Origin: Algoriphagus antarcticus
GTDB lineage: Bacteria; Bacteroidota; Bacteroidia; Cytophagales; Cyclobacteriaceae
Assembly: GCF_002150685.1 (NCBI RefSeq)
Contig: NZ_MSSW01000009.1
Location: 62,001 to 126,000, forward strand
Direction: 5' to 3'
Length of the DNA stretch: 64,000 nt
Within the stretch, counting starts at the first letter, position 1. Each line of letters begins with the position of its first letter. Both the position numbers and the translations under genes were made by a program. Of the stretch, positions 33,934-41,941 are shown in pieces. The notes under the pieces are model-generated. The model ran no database searches, was not told the DNA's origin, and saw only the letters and a list, made by a program, of their open reading frames with translations.

Positions 33934-35544
33934 ATGAAAAGGAAATTTTCAGATTTGCATTGTCACAATCATATGAGAGCCCATCTGCATATGCAGGAAA
34001 AAAGGGAGGCTTATGAAAAAAAGGATGAATTCAGTCCTTGGACGGTAATATCATCCAATAGAGCCGGCTACGTAAAGGGTAAAATGGGCGCTTCCTACAG
34101 CCAGTGTGATCTGGTAAAGGCCTGGAATGGAAATGTACGATTGACTTTTAACTCATTGTATCCACTTGAGCGACAGTTTGTCTTAGGATTGGAAAAACTA
34201 AATACCACTGATTTGCTCAATATTTCCGTCGGAGTGAGCACACATCACAAACTGCCACTAAGGGATCTGATTCAGACGTTTTATATGCGTATTCCCAAAA
34301 TTACAGTCGATTATGTCCAATCAAAAAATTATGATTATTGGGAGTCTTTGAAGCGGGAATTTGAGTTTGTGCTCATGGACTCCGGAAAAACAATTGAGAG
34401 CAATAAAATTCATACTACAGGTGTTTTGCGAAGGATTTTTGAAAATGAAAAGAAACGAGCTACCAAATTTGAAAACGAGCTTTGGGTCGAAAACGCCCGG
34501 TATTTGATTCCTGGGTCAAAAAAATCCTTAAATGAATCTCTGCAAAACAACGATGAGATTACGATGATACTGACCATCGAAGGATCTCATGCTTTGGGAA
34601 CTGACCTTTTGGAAAAAGGGAAAATCTCAATTGATGAAATTTCAAATCGAATTCAGGAAATCAAAAATGACTGGAAAGTCCCTGTTTTCTTCATCACTTT
34701 TTCGCATCACTTCAACAATAATCTCTGCGGTCATGCGCATTCAATTCCTGACAAAGGCAAACTATTATTGAATCAAGTCGATAATATGAACAAAGGCTTT
34801 ACGGATCATGGAAAAAGGATTGTGCTGGAGTTATTGGGTATGGACAAAAACCTTCAAAAAGACCAGAAGCTAGGTTATCGAATCCTTATTGATGTCAAGC
34901 ACATGAGTGCTTGCGGGCGTCTAGAATATTATGATCAGATCGTCAAACCATGCCTGGCAAAAGGCGACAAAATCCCCGTTATCGCTTCGCATTGTGGGTT
35001 TTCAGGAGTCAAAACTTTACAGGAACATATTGATTGCTTTCATCTTGAAAAAGATGACTTCTCTGATGAAAGCAAAAAATTCAATGCCTGGAATATCAAT
35101 GTCTGTGAAGAGGATATAGAAATGATCGTGAAGACCGATGGACTTTTCGGACTTTCCTTTGATCAGCGCATACTTGGAATCACTAAAGAGAATAAAAAAT
35201 CCAAGCGAAATGGAATCGAACTTCTTTATGACAATATTGAAGGAATAGCCAAATCTGCTTATGCAAATCCTAATCTCAGCGAAGCCGAAAAATCCAAAGT
35301 ATGGAAATGCATGACTCTGGGTACAGATTTCGAAGGCTTAATCGATCCTATAGACCACTATCCTACGGTTTTAGAATTTGAGCTTTTTTCAAGTAATCTT
35401 ATTTTTAAAATTGAGCAGGCACGTAAAGATCCAACAGCTATACATCTCACCCACCTCAAATCAAGAGAAGATACAGAAGCTTTAGTTGATGATTTTTGCT
35501 ATAATAATGCAGAGGCATTTGTGAAAGCTAACTACCCCAAATAA
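33934..35544 (+). CDS. divergent M19 (membrane dipeptidase-like) amidohydrolase
   Basis: 536 residues, longer than usual M19 dipeptidases (~350-420). Metal-site motifs in order: FSDLHCHNH (residues 6-13), TIEGSHAL (E216), FSHHFNNNLCGHA (257-268), ILIDVKHMS (H323, where M19 has DxSH), VIASHCGFSG (H353, M19 SHS) and LGTDFEGLIDP (the GsDfDG motif). The spacing supports the M19 fold with a binuclear zinc site, although the first motif is DxH rather than HxD. No signal peptide, so cytosolic. Substrate is unknown; dipeptide hydrolysis is only the family default. Confidence 0.75.
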   Translation: MKRKFSDLHCHNHMRAHLHMQEKREAYEKKDEFSPWTVISSNRAGYVKGKMGASYSQCDLVKAWNGNVRLTFNSLYPLERQFVLGLEKLNTTDLLNISVGVSTHHKLPLRDLIQTFYMRIPKITVDYVQSKNYDYWESLKREFEFVLMDSGKTIESNKIHTTGVLRRIFENEKKRATKFENELWVENARYLIPGSKKSLNESLQNNDEITMILTIEGSHALGTDLLEKGKISIDEISNRIQEIKNDWKVPVFFITFSHHFNNNLCGHAHSIPDKGKLLLNQVDNMNKGFTDHGKRIVLELLGMDKNLQKDQKLGYRILIDVKHMSACGRLEYYDQIVKPCLAKGDKIPVIASHCGFSGVKTLQEHIDCFHLEKDDFSDESKKFNAWNINVCEEDIEMIVKTDGLFGLSFDQRILGITKENKKSKRNGIELLYDNIEGIAKSAYANPNLSEAEKSKVWKCMTLGTDFEGLIDPIDHYPTVLEFELFSSNLIFKIEQARKDPTAIHLTHLKSREDTEALVDDFCYNNAEAFVKANYPK

Positions 35545-35819
35545 GCAATCATAATTATACGCAACTTATGGCTATCGGATAATTCCAATAGCCTACAGTA
35601 TCATTGATTTATTGGGTAGAGAATCCTATCTGCTGCTTGAAGACCGTAGACGTAGACCTAAGTAAACTAAATAATATAGTTTAGCAAACCCTATTTTCCT
35701 TGTGTCCCCTTACAGCCAAAAAAGCCAACATCATATTTCAAAATCTAATTAAGTATAGAAAGCTATTTGCTAGTAATGTCCTTGATACTTGCTCCGCATT
35801 ATCTAGCTACTTTTAAAAA

Positions 35820-36779
35820 CTATTCTTCCCCAAAAATCTCCTTCACAACCCAGCCTTTACCCCACTCTTCCCGCTCAGACTCAGTCCAGAGTTCTGGATA
35901 AAAAATCACTTTCTGAAAGCGCGGAGGCAAATATTTCTGCCAGTTGGTCCCGCCAGTTGCAGCAATATCCACCGGGTCTCTTTGCAGAAAACGGACTGCA
36001 GATTTATAATGAGCCAAAGGCCAAAACACATTTGCCTTTAGATCAAATTGCTTCATAGCCTCAGTTAATCCATCCGAAGGATCAGACAGGTCTATATAGC
36101 GTTGCCATATATTTTTGCGTTTATATGCATCGATCAAATCCATCAATTTCTTGCTGTATTTCGCTTCGAAATTCTTTAGGGTAAGGGTCTTTTCTCCAGT
36201 TGCCAGTTCTATTGCTCCCTGCTGCCAATACAGATTTTCAAAAATCACATCTGTAGGCGTATGGAAATCAGGGTCTTTACGCTTATCCAAAGCCACCAAA
36301 TTAAATGCATCTGCAGCCATCAGTTCTATCTCCCGATATTGAGCACTTTGAAAACCACTGGAAGGAAGCAAAGACATACGGAATTTCAGAAACTGCTCCT
36401 GCTCCATGCCTTTCCACATCACTGCAAATGAGCCAATCAACTGATCAAAATACATATTGATTCTCCCCAATCGTCTTTGGAAAAAATCGTCCGAAATTGC
36501 TTTTTGTTCAGCTATTTGCTCCATCTCAGAAATAATCAACTTGAAATATAGCTCTGTGATCTGATGATAGATGATGAAGATCTTTTCATCCTTGAAAGAC
36601 GTTTTCGGTTGCTGTAACGAAAGTAATACGTCCAAATTGATGTAATCCCAATACGTGAGATAATCTGCATAATGAAGACCTTCCAAGTAAGAAAGCATAT
36701 CCTGACCCGAAGCTTTGAATTTTTGTTGAAGCTGCTCTATTTTATCTAATATCCTAGGATCAAATTGGGATTCCTCCAT
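35820..36779 (-). CDS. tryptophan 2,3-dioxygenase family protein
   Basis: 319 residues of the all-helical, heme-dependent TDO family, which opens the indole ring of tryptophan to N-formylkynurenine. Seen: YWDYINLDVLLSLQQPK, IIYHQITELYFKLIISE (TDO heme/substrate helix), LPSSGFQSAQYREIE (the SGFQS motif) and AHYKSAVRFLQRDPVDIAAT, then GGTNWQKYLP (distal heme histidine helix and GT-GGT-like loop). Somewhat divergent and slightly longer than classical TDOs. It diverges from an acyl-CoA dehydrogenase gene. Confidence 0.88.
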   Translation of the reverse strand: MEESQFDPRILDKIEQLQQKFKASGQDMLSYLEGLHYADYLTYWDYINLDVLLSLQQPKTSFKDEKIFIIYHQITELYFKLIISEMEQIAEQKAISDDFFQRRLGRINMYFDQLIGSFAVMWKGMEQEQFLKFRMSLLPSSGFQSAQYREIELMAADAFNLVALDKRKDPDFHTPTDVIFENLYWQQGAIELATGEKTLTLKNFEAKYSKKLMDLIDAYKRKNIWQRYIDLSDPSDGLTEAMKQFDLKANVFWPLAHYKSAVRFLQRDPVDIAATGGTNWQKYLPPRFQKVIFYPELWTESEREEWGKGWVVKEIFGEE

Positions 36780-37101
36780 GAGTATTTTTTAATCGAATTG
36801 ATAGTTTTTTATCCTCTTTTCTGGTTAATTAGAATCGAGGTGAGAGCGCTGAAAATGCCCGGGCATTCCTTCTGCTAGCCAAAATTGCTTTAAAATCAGT
36901 CACTTTGGTTCTAATTTCGTTCCGATGTCTACCAGGATTCCCAGATATTCACAATGACTGATTCTACTAACGGTCTGCTTTTGCACCAATATTAGCTATT
37001 TCTGAAATTGATCGAGACAGGTTAGGACGAAACTTATTGCAGTATTTCAGGTTAAATTCACGACAAAAATCAAAGATTCATCTTTATAAACCAAAAATAA
37101 C
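36780..37101. other. divergent intergenic region between TDO and acyl-CoA dehydrogenase genes
   Basis: About 320 bp with promoters expected in both directions. One CCCGGGCATT palindromic core occurs near 36860; nothing else was recognised. Confidence 0.4.
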
Positions 37102-38307
37102 ATGGAGTCAGTTGAAATCAGAAAGTCATTGAAGCAGGACACTTTCGATGGAGTTGATTTTTTAGACATTGATAATTTGCTTACCGACGAGCATAAATTG
37201 ATAAGAACTTCCATTAGGGATTTTGTCAAAAGGGAGATTTCACCTTACATAGAAGATTGGTCTCAGAACGCTTATTTCCCTACAGAAATCGTCAAGAAAT
37301 TTGGGGATGTTGGAGCTTTTGGCCCACAAATCCCAGAGCAATATGGCGGCGGTGGAGTAGACTACATTTCTTACGGATTGATTATGCAGGAGATTGAGCG
37401 CGGGGATTCGGGAATGCGATCCACAGCATCTGTGCAGGGTTCGTTGGTGATGTATCCCATTTATAAATTCGGATCAGAAGAGCAGCGTAACAAGTATTTG
37501 CCTAAACTAGCTTCAGGAGAAATGCTTGGATGCTTTGGACTTACCGAGCCAGATCATGGATCCAATCCAAGCGGTATGGTGACTAATTTCAAAGATATGG
37601 GTGATCATTTCCTGCTGAACGGTGCTAAAATGTGGATTTCCAATTCTCCCCAAGCTGATATCGCAGTTGTTTGGGCAAAGGATGAATCGGGTAGAATCCA
37701 CGGTTTGATCGTAGAACGTGGAATGGAAGGATTCAGTACGCCAGAAACTCACGGAAAGTGGTCTCTACGTGCTTCATGCACCGGAGAACTTGTGTTTGAC
37801 AATGTGAAGGTTCCAAAGGAGAATCTACTTCCTGGAAAATCAGGTCTTGGTGCTCCTTTGATGTGCTTGGATTCCGCGCGGTTTGGTATCGCATGGGGAG
37901 CAATTGGCGCTGCGATGGACTGCTATGAGTCTGCCAGAAAGTATGCTGCTGAGCGTATCCAATTCGGCAAACCCATTGCAAGCTTTCAGTTGATACAGAA
38001 AAAGCTATCAGAAATGCTCACCGAAATCACCAAAGCACAATTGCTTGCTTGGAAAGTCGGTAAGATGATGAATGAGGGCAAAGCCAAAACTGTCCACATT
38101 TCGATGGCAAAAAGAAACAATGTGGATATGGCCTTACATGTCGCACGTGAAGCCAGACAAATCCATGGCGGAATGGGCATCACCGGAGAATATCCAATTA
38201 TGCGTCATATGATGAACTTGGAATCAGTGATCACCTATGAAGGCACGCATGACATTCACCTGTTGATATTGGGACAGGAGATTACCGGGATACCGGCTTT
38301 TGTATGA
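37102..38307 (+). CDS. acyl-CoA dehydrogenase, glutaryl-CoA dehydrogenase-like
   Basis: 401 residues with the full acyl-CoA dehydrogenase fold: helical N-domain, FAD-contacting CFGLTEPDHGSNPSGM and WISNSPQADIAVVWA, and a C-terminal domain with ARQIHGGMGITGEYP. The catalytic base is E380 in ITYEGTHDIH, the position used by glutaryl-CoA and related dehydrogenases. The ending LILGQEITGIPAF is typical of GcdH. Glutaryl-CoA arises from lysine and tryptophan breakdown, which fits the divergent TDO gene, but a general acyl-CoA dehydrogenase cannot be excluded. Confidence 0.88.
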   Translation: MESVEIRKSLKQDTFDGVDFLDIDNLLTDEHKLIRTSIRDFVKREISPYIEDWSQNAYFPTEIVKKFGDVGAFGPQIPEQYGGGGVDYISYGLIMQEIERGDSGMRSTASVQGSLVMYPIYKFGSEEQRNKYLPKLASGEMLGCFGLTEPDHGSNPSGMVTNFKDMGDHFLLNGAKMWISNSPQADIAVVWAKDESGRIHGLIVERGMEGFSTPETHGKWSLRASCTGELVFDNVKVPKENLLPGKSGLGAPLMCLDSARFGIAWGAIGAAMDCYESARKYAAERIQFGKPIASFQLIQKKLSEMLTEITKAQLLAWKVGKMMNEGKAKTVHISMAKRNNVDMALHVAREARQIHGGMGITGEYPIMRHMMNLESVITYEGTHDIHLLILGQEITGIPAFV

Positions 38308-38316
38308 TTTTTTTTT

Positions 38317-38356
38317 TAAACCGCGGAGATCAATGAGGTAAACGCTGAGGGCGAGA
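38317..38356. repeat. dispersed intergenic repeat, inverted copy
   Basis: TAAACCGCGGAGATCAATGA and following bases; the reverse complement shares the CTC..CGGTTTA pattern with the copy at 41896-41936. Degenerate. Confidence 0.35.
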
Positions 38357-38499
38357 GTGGGGATTTGAACAGGTAATTAGTTGGAAGGACAAAAAAGATA
38401 TATGCAAAATATTAGTAAGTGGTAGGGTATATAAACATCATGTACTTTATGAATGGTACTTGAGGATAATTCAATAACCTAACACAGCAAATTAAATCG

Positions 38500-38507
38500 T
38501 ACATTTG
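38500..38507 (+). promoter_or_regulatory. possible -7 element of the response regulator gene
   Basis: TACATTTG is an exact TAnnTTTG match, 20 bp before the chosen ATG. It would place transcription start inside the alternative GTG-started frame, which supports the downstream ATG. No good -33 element. Confidence 0.3.
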
Positions 38508-38527
38508 TGTACTATCCTTTAATTAAA

Positions 38528-38953
38528 ATGAATAAGAACGGACCAATAGTTATTGTTGAAGATGACGATGATGATCAAGTGATGTTTAGTAAAGTGTTTA
38601 AAGAACTGAATTATAAAAATGAAATAGTTTTCTTTAATGACGGACAAGAAGCGCTTGCCTATTTGACCGGTAAAACCATCGAGCCCTTCATCGTTTTTTC
38701 TGACATCAATATGCCAAAGCTAAATGGCATAGAGCTAAGAAAGCAAATTCATGAAAACGAGGACATTCGATTAAAAACCATTCCCTACTTATTTTTCACA
38801 ACAAGTGCTGCGCAAGAAGCTGTTGTAGACGCTTACTCAAAATCTATTCAAGGATTTTTTGTCAAGCCTTGTACTTTTCAAGATTTAAAAAGTACATTGA
38901 AAATAATAGTTGAGTATTGGCAAAAGTGCGAATCCCCAAACTACTGTAAGTAA
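38528..38953 (+). CDS. single-domain response regulator (CheY-like)
   Basis: 141 residues from MNKNGPIVIVEDDDDDQ, a bare receiver domain. Acidic cluster EDDDDD, phospho-acceptor Asp in VFSDINMPKLNGIEL, then FFTTSAAQE (T/S switch) and FFVKPCTF (conserved K). An in-frame GTG seven codons earlier is less likely because a promoter-like element overlaps it. No histidine kinase is adjacent, so it is an orphan. These proteins usually receive phosphate from hybrid kinases. Confidence 0.9.
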   Translation: MNKNGPIVIVEDDDDDQVMFSKVFKELNYKNEIVFFNDGQEALAYLTGKTIEPFIVFSDINMPKLNGIELRKQIHENEDIRLKTIPYLFFTTSAAQEAVVDAYSKSIQGFFVKPCTFQDLKSTLKIIVEYWQKCESPNYCK

Positions 38954-39189
38954 CTTTAATAACTAAACCGAATATTGATTCCTAAATTCTAGGGACAGTT
39001 TAAGCTTGAACAATCAGATGATAGTAAGATTATCGAAACTTGGAGAAAATTCAAGTTTCGATAACCATTTAAAATCGTAGCATAACTAGTCCACTTATTT
39101 AAGCAATTAGGAACATTATTACTAAGCTTACTTCATTTAGACTTTGATGAAATACTTCTACACTGGAGCTGATGTCCTAGCCATTCGAA

Positions 39190-39529
39190 TCATAGATCCT
39201 CAGCGATATCAGCAAATTCCAGAGCACCCAATGCTTGGATTTTCACTTCATAGGAAGCTGGATTTGGATAGATTTTCAATTCCACAGAGACCAAGATGCC
39301 TGGATTGAAAATCCCCGAAATAGTCATGGTGACAGTGGCAAGTCGTGTTGTGCAGCCAGCTTCATTCGTTAATTCTACAGCATATTCTCCCATTTGATTT
39401 ACAATCAGCATTCGCTGGGTAGCATCTTCCAGTTTATCGCCATCTCTAAACCATTGCTAAGTGAAATTCCCCATCCGGAGCTTTTAGGATATTACCATCC
39501 TCCACGATTTCACAGGCAGGTTTAGCAAA
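39190..39529 (-). pseudogene. remnant of Ig-like domain plus T9SS type-A sorting domain
   Basis: Directly after the TGA of the DUF1573 gene, and in the same frame, reads FAKPACEIVEDGNILKAPDG, then EFHL. A frameshift follows and the protein continues as QWFRDGDKLEDATQRMLIV, then NQMGEYAVELTNEAGCTT and ELKIYPNPASYEVKIQAL, the beginning of a type-A C-terminal sorting domain (IYPNP), before breaking off at FADIAEDL. So it is a degraded secretion tail with at least one nonsense codon and one frameshift. It may once have been part of the DUF1573 protein. Confidence 0.75.
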
Positions 39530-40624
39530 TCACTCCACTCTACTCTTTAGCAAAAATAACTGAACTGGATTTACAGGATCATTGCTGAAAATGTAAATAT
39601 TTCGCTGATCTATCCCCTGTCTTCCTTTGGGATCAAATACTACTTTGAGCTGAACAGATTCCCCTGGATTAAGTGAGGTTTTTGGTAGCTCCAGTTTAAG
39701 ACATTCGCAATTTCCCTGCACCTTTTTGATTTCCAGCACTTGTTTCCCTCTATTGTTCAGCACCACATTTTCTACTTGGATCACATTTGACTTGATGGAT
39801 CTCAGATCAATTTCTTTTGGATCAATAACTAGTTGAGGCACAATATTCAAGTCATCCTTTGCAAAAGGCGCATAGTACTCAAACACATCGGCTAGCACGT
39901 CTAGCTGAATAAACGTGGTACTATCCTGCCAATTGAGGGAGATTTGATCTTCGAAATACCCAAGATCCCCTTTCAAAGCCCCGTCATAAAATACCTGAAG
40001 TAATCCCCGATCATTTGGCATAATCGAATCGGTAATCTGATTCACTTGGATATATTCTGGGCCTAAAAAATGAAGACTATCTTTATAATAAGGCTTGTTA
40101 CCAAAATTGTAAACCTCCACTTGTTTCAGTTTTGGTTCATTAGTAAACACCTCTCCCACGTTAATTTTAGCTAGTCGAAAGCCAAAATCACCTTTACGCG
40201 TTCTATAAGTTCCCACAGGATCACTAGCCCGTGGAATGGCATTTCCTTCTATAAAAAGCGTATCCTGAACACCAAATAAATTACCCTTCACGACGATCAT
40301 TCTGGAGAAATAACCGGCAACTGAAGATGGGTCAAATGATACTTGTAAAGTCCCGCTCTCTCCTACGTTCAAAGTATCCTTAGTATATTCTACAGTAGTG
40401 CATCCACAATCTGTCACGACATTTTCTATGAAAAAAAGAGAATCCTGCGTGTGGATAAACTGAAATTCTGCTATCTGTGGCCCCTGCTCTTCCAAGACAG
40501 TTCCCAAATCCACCTTGTTCACTGCCCAGATCAGCTTAGGAGTTATAGCGTCTTGAGCCAGTGCAAGTTGGGAGAAAAAACAAAGGAAAATGAGGGTATA
40601 AAGGGTCTTTTCAATTCTAATCAT
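39530..40624 (-). CDS. DUF1573 repeat protein, exported
   Basis: 364 residues with a signal peptide (LIFLCFFSQLALAQ). Two or three ASPM/SPD-2/Hydin-like beta-sandwich domains; the DUF1573 signature TDCGCTTVEYTKDTLNVGES is in the first and QGNCECLKLELPKTSLNPGE in the last. IYIFSNDPVNPVQLFLL ends the final domain. Function of DUF1573 is unknown, probably periplasmic or surface beta-sandwich. Its stop codon TGA is followed in frame by a T9SS-type tail remnant, so the protein may be a truncated form of a formerly sorted protein. It diverges from trpS. Confidence 0.85.
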   Translation of the reverse strand: MIRIEKTLYTLIFLCFFSQLALAQDAITPKLIWAVNKVDLGTVLEEQGPQIAEFQFIHTQDSLFFIENVVTDCGCTTVEYTKDTLNVGESGTLQVSFDPSSVAGYFSRMIVVKGNLFGVQDTLFIEGNAIPRASDPVGTYRTRKGDFGFRLAKINVGEVFTNEPKLKQVEVYNFGNKPYYKDSLHFLGPEYIQVNQITDSIMPNDRGLLQVFYDGALKGDLGYFEDQISLNWQDSTTFIQLDVLADVFEYYAPFAKDDLNIVPQLVIDPKEIDLRSIKSNVIQVENVVLNNRGKQVLEIKKVQGNCECLKLELPKTSLNPGESVQLKVVFDPKGRQGIDQRNIYIFSNDPVNPVQLFLLKSRVE

Positions 40625-40694
40625 GCCCGCAATTAACGCATAATTTCAAACGTATTATAGGCTGATTTACTTAATTTGCAGCAAAATCACACCA

Positions 40695-41669
40695 ATGGCA
40701 AGAGTACTTACAGGCATTCAAAGTAGCGGCAGACCACACTTGGGGAATATCCTCGGAGCGATTGTCCCTGCAATTGAATTGATCAAAGAAAACAAAGAAG
40801 AGTCTTTCATTTTTATTGCAGACTTACATTCACTCATCTCTCTAAAGGATGGTGAGGTACGCAAGCAAAATACACTCGCAGTAGCTGCAGCTTGGCTAGC
40901 CTTTGGGCTGGACATTGAGCATACTACCTTTTACCGCCAATCTAGAAGACCGGAAGTAGCGGAACTGACTTGGTACCTGAACTGCTTCACTCCTTTTCCA
41001 ATGCTGGCAAATGCGCACAGCTTCAAGGACAAGTCAGAAAAGCTTTCCGACGTAAATGCCGGACTTTTTACCTATCCGGTATTGATGACTTCGGATATTT
41101 TGCTGTATTCAGCGGATTTGGTGCCTGTGGGAAAAGATCAAATGCAACATCTCGAAATGGCCCGGGATATAGCTTCCACTTTTAATAGAATTGTAGGTGA
41201 AGATATCCTGATTATTCCCGAAGCAAGAATCGATGAGGTTGTAAAAACCATTCCAGGCACTGATGGGCAGAAAATGAGTAAGTCTTACAATAACTATATC
41301 GATATTTTTCTTCCTGAAAAAGCACTGAAGGCTAATATTAACCGTATTGTAACTGACAGCAAAGGCCTGGAAGAACCAAAAGACCCAGATACCGACAATG
41401 TGTATAAGCTGTATAGTTTGGTAGCTTCCACAGAGCAAACCAAGCAGATGAGAGCAAAATACGAAGCTGGTAATTATGGCTATGGTCATGCTAAGAAGGA
41501 ATTTATGCAGCTTATTTTGAATAAATATTCCGAAGAGCGCAAAGCCTTTGATTACTACATGAGCAATCCTGAAGAAGTGGAAAAAAAGCTCGCTGCAGGC
41601 GAAGAAAAAGCAAAAGCCGTAGGAGCGGAATTGTTGGAAAAGGTTAGAGCGAAACTGGGGTTTAAGTAA
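40695..41669 (+). CDS. trpS: tryptophanyl-tRNA synthetase
   Basis: Charges tRNA-Trp. 324 residues, typical of bacterial TrpS. Class Ic signatures: TGIQSSGRPHLGNILGA (HIGH-like PHLGN at 14-18) and KMSKS at 193-197; VPVGKDQMQHLEMARDIA is a strongly conserved TrpS segment. No T-box or leader peptide was recognised in the ~70 bp between its start and the divergent DUF1573 gene. Ends at a hairpin terminator ~100 bp downstream. Confidence 0.96.
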   Translation: MARVLTGIQSSGRPHLGNILGAIVPAIELIKENKEESFIFIADLHSLISLKDGEVRKQNTLAVAAAWLAFGLDIEHTTFYRQSRRPEVAELTWYLNCFTPFPMLANAHSFKDKSEKLSDVNAGLFTYPVLMTSDILLYSADLVPVGKDQMQHLEMARDIASTFNRIVGEDILIIPEARIDEVVKTIPGTDGQKMSKSYNNYIDIFLPEKALKANINRIVTDSKGLEEPKDPDTDNVYKLYSLVASTEQTKQMRAKYEAGNYGYGHAKKEFMQLILNKYSEERKAFDYYMSNPEEVEKKLAAGEEKAKAVGAELLEKVRAKLGFK

Positions 41670-41714
41670 TACTTTTTTGGTTTCTCGCTACGGCGTGGCG
41701 GCGCTACGTTTTGT

Positions 41715-41766
41715 GAGCTCTTCGGGATTTGCAATTCCGAAGCTCTATCAACGGATTTGAAATCCG
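41715..41766. repeat. cluster of short palindromes after trpS
   Basis: GAGCTCTTCGGGATTTG/CAATTCCGAAGCTC (imperfect stem, 41715-41745) and the perfect CGGATTT-G-AAATCCG (41752-41766). Just before them CGCTACG occurs twice (41686-41692 and 41702-41708). Likely short interspersed intergenic elements. Confidence 0.5.
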
Positions 41767-41769
41767 AAA

Positions 41770-41806
41770 AAAAATGGCTCCTTCGATATCTGACGGAGCC
41801 ATTTTT
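41770..41806 (+). terminator. terminator after trpS
   Basis: AAAAATGGCTCC and GGAGCCATTTTT form a 12-bp stem with a 13-nt loop followed by ATTTC. Confidence 0.8.
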
Positions 41807-41895
41807 ATTTCTACTTGTGCTTTGCCTTTATTCCATTCAGAAGGCGAGCCAGACCGTCATCATAAAAATTTATCAGCCTTACGCAACTCTTAGTC

Positions 41896-41936
41896 TATCG
41901 CTCTCTGCGAAACCCTCTGTGTACACTGTGGTTTAA
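41896..41936. repeat. dispersed intergenic repeat, copy 2
   Basis: TATCGCTCTCTGCGAAACCC ... ACTGTGGTTTA, related to 2913-2945 and inverted at 38317-38356; sits 6 bp from the fabF stop. Confidence 0.4.
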
Positions 41937-41941
41937 AATGA

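Noticed and set aside
38507..38527. GTG start adding MYYPLIK to the response regulator
   Set aside because: The receiver family starts near MNKNGPIVIVEDD and a TAnnTTTG element overlaps the extra codons.
41109..41489. Antisense open frame inside trpS
   Set aside because: Overlaps a highly conserved synthetase and shows no domain.
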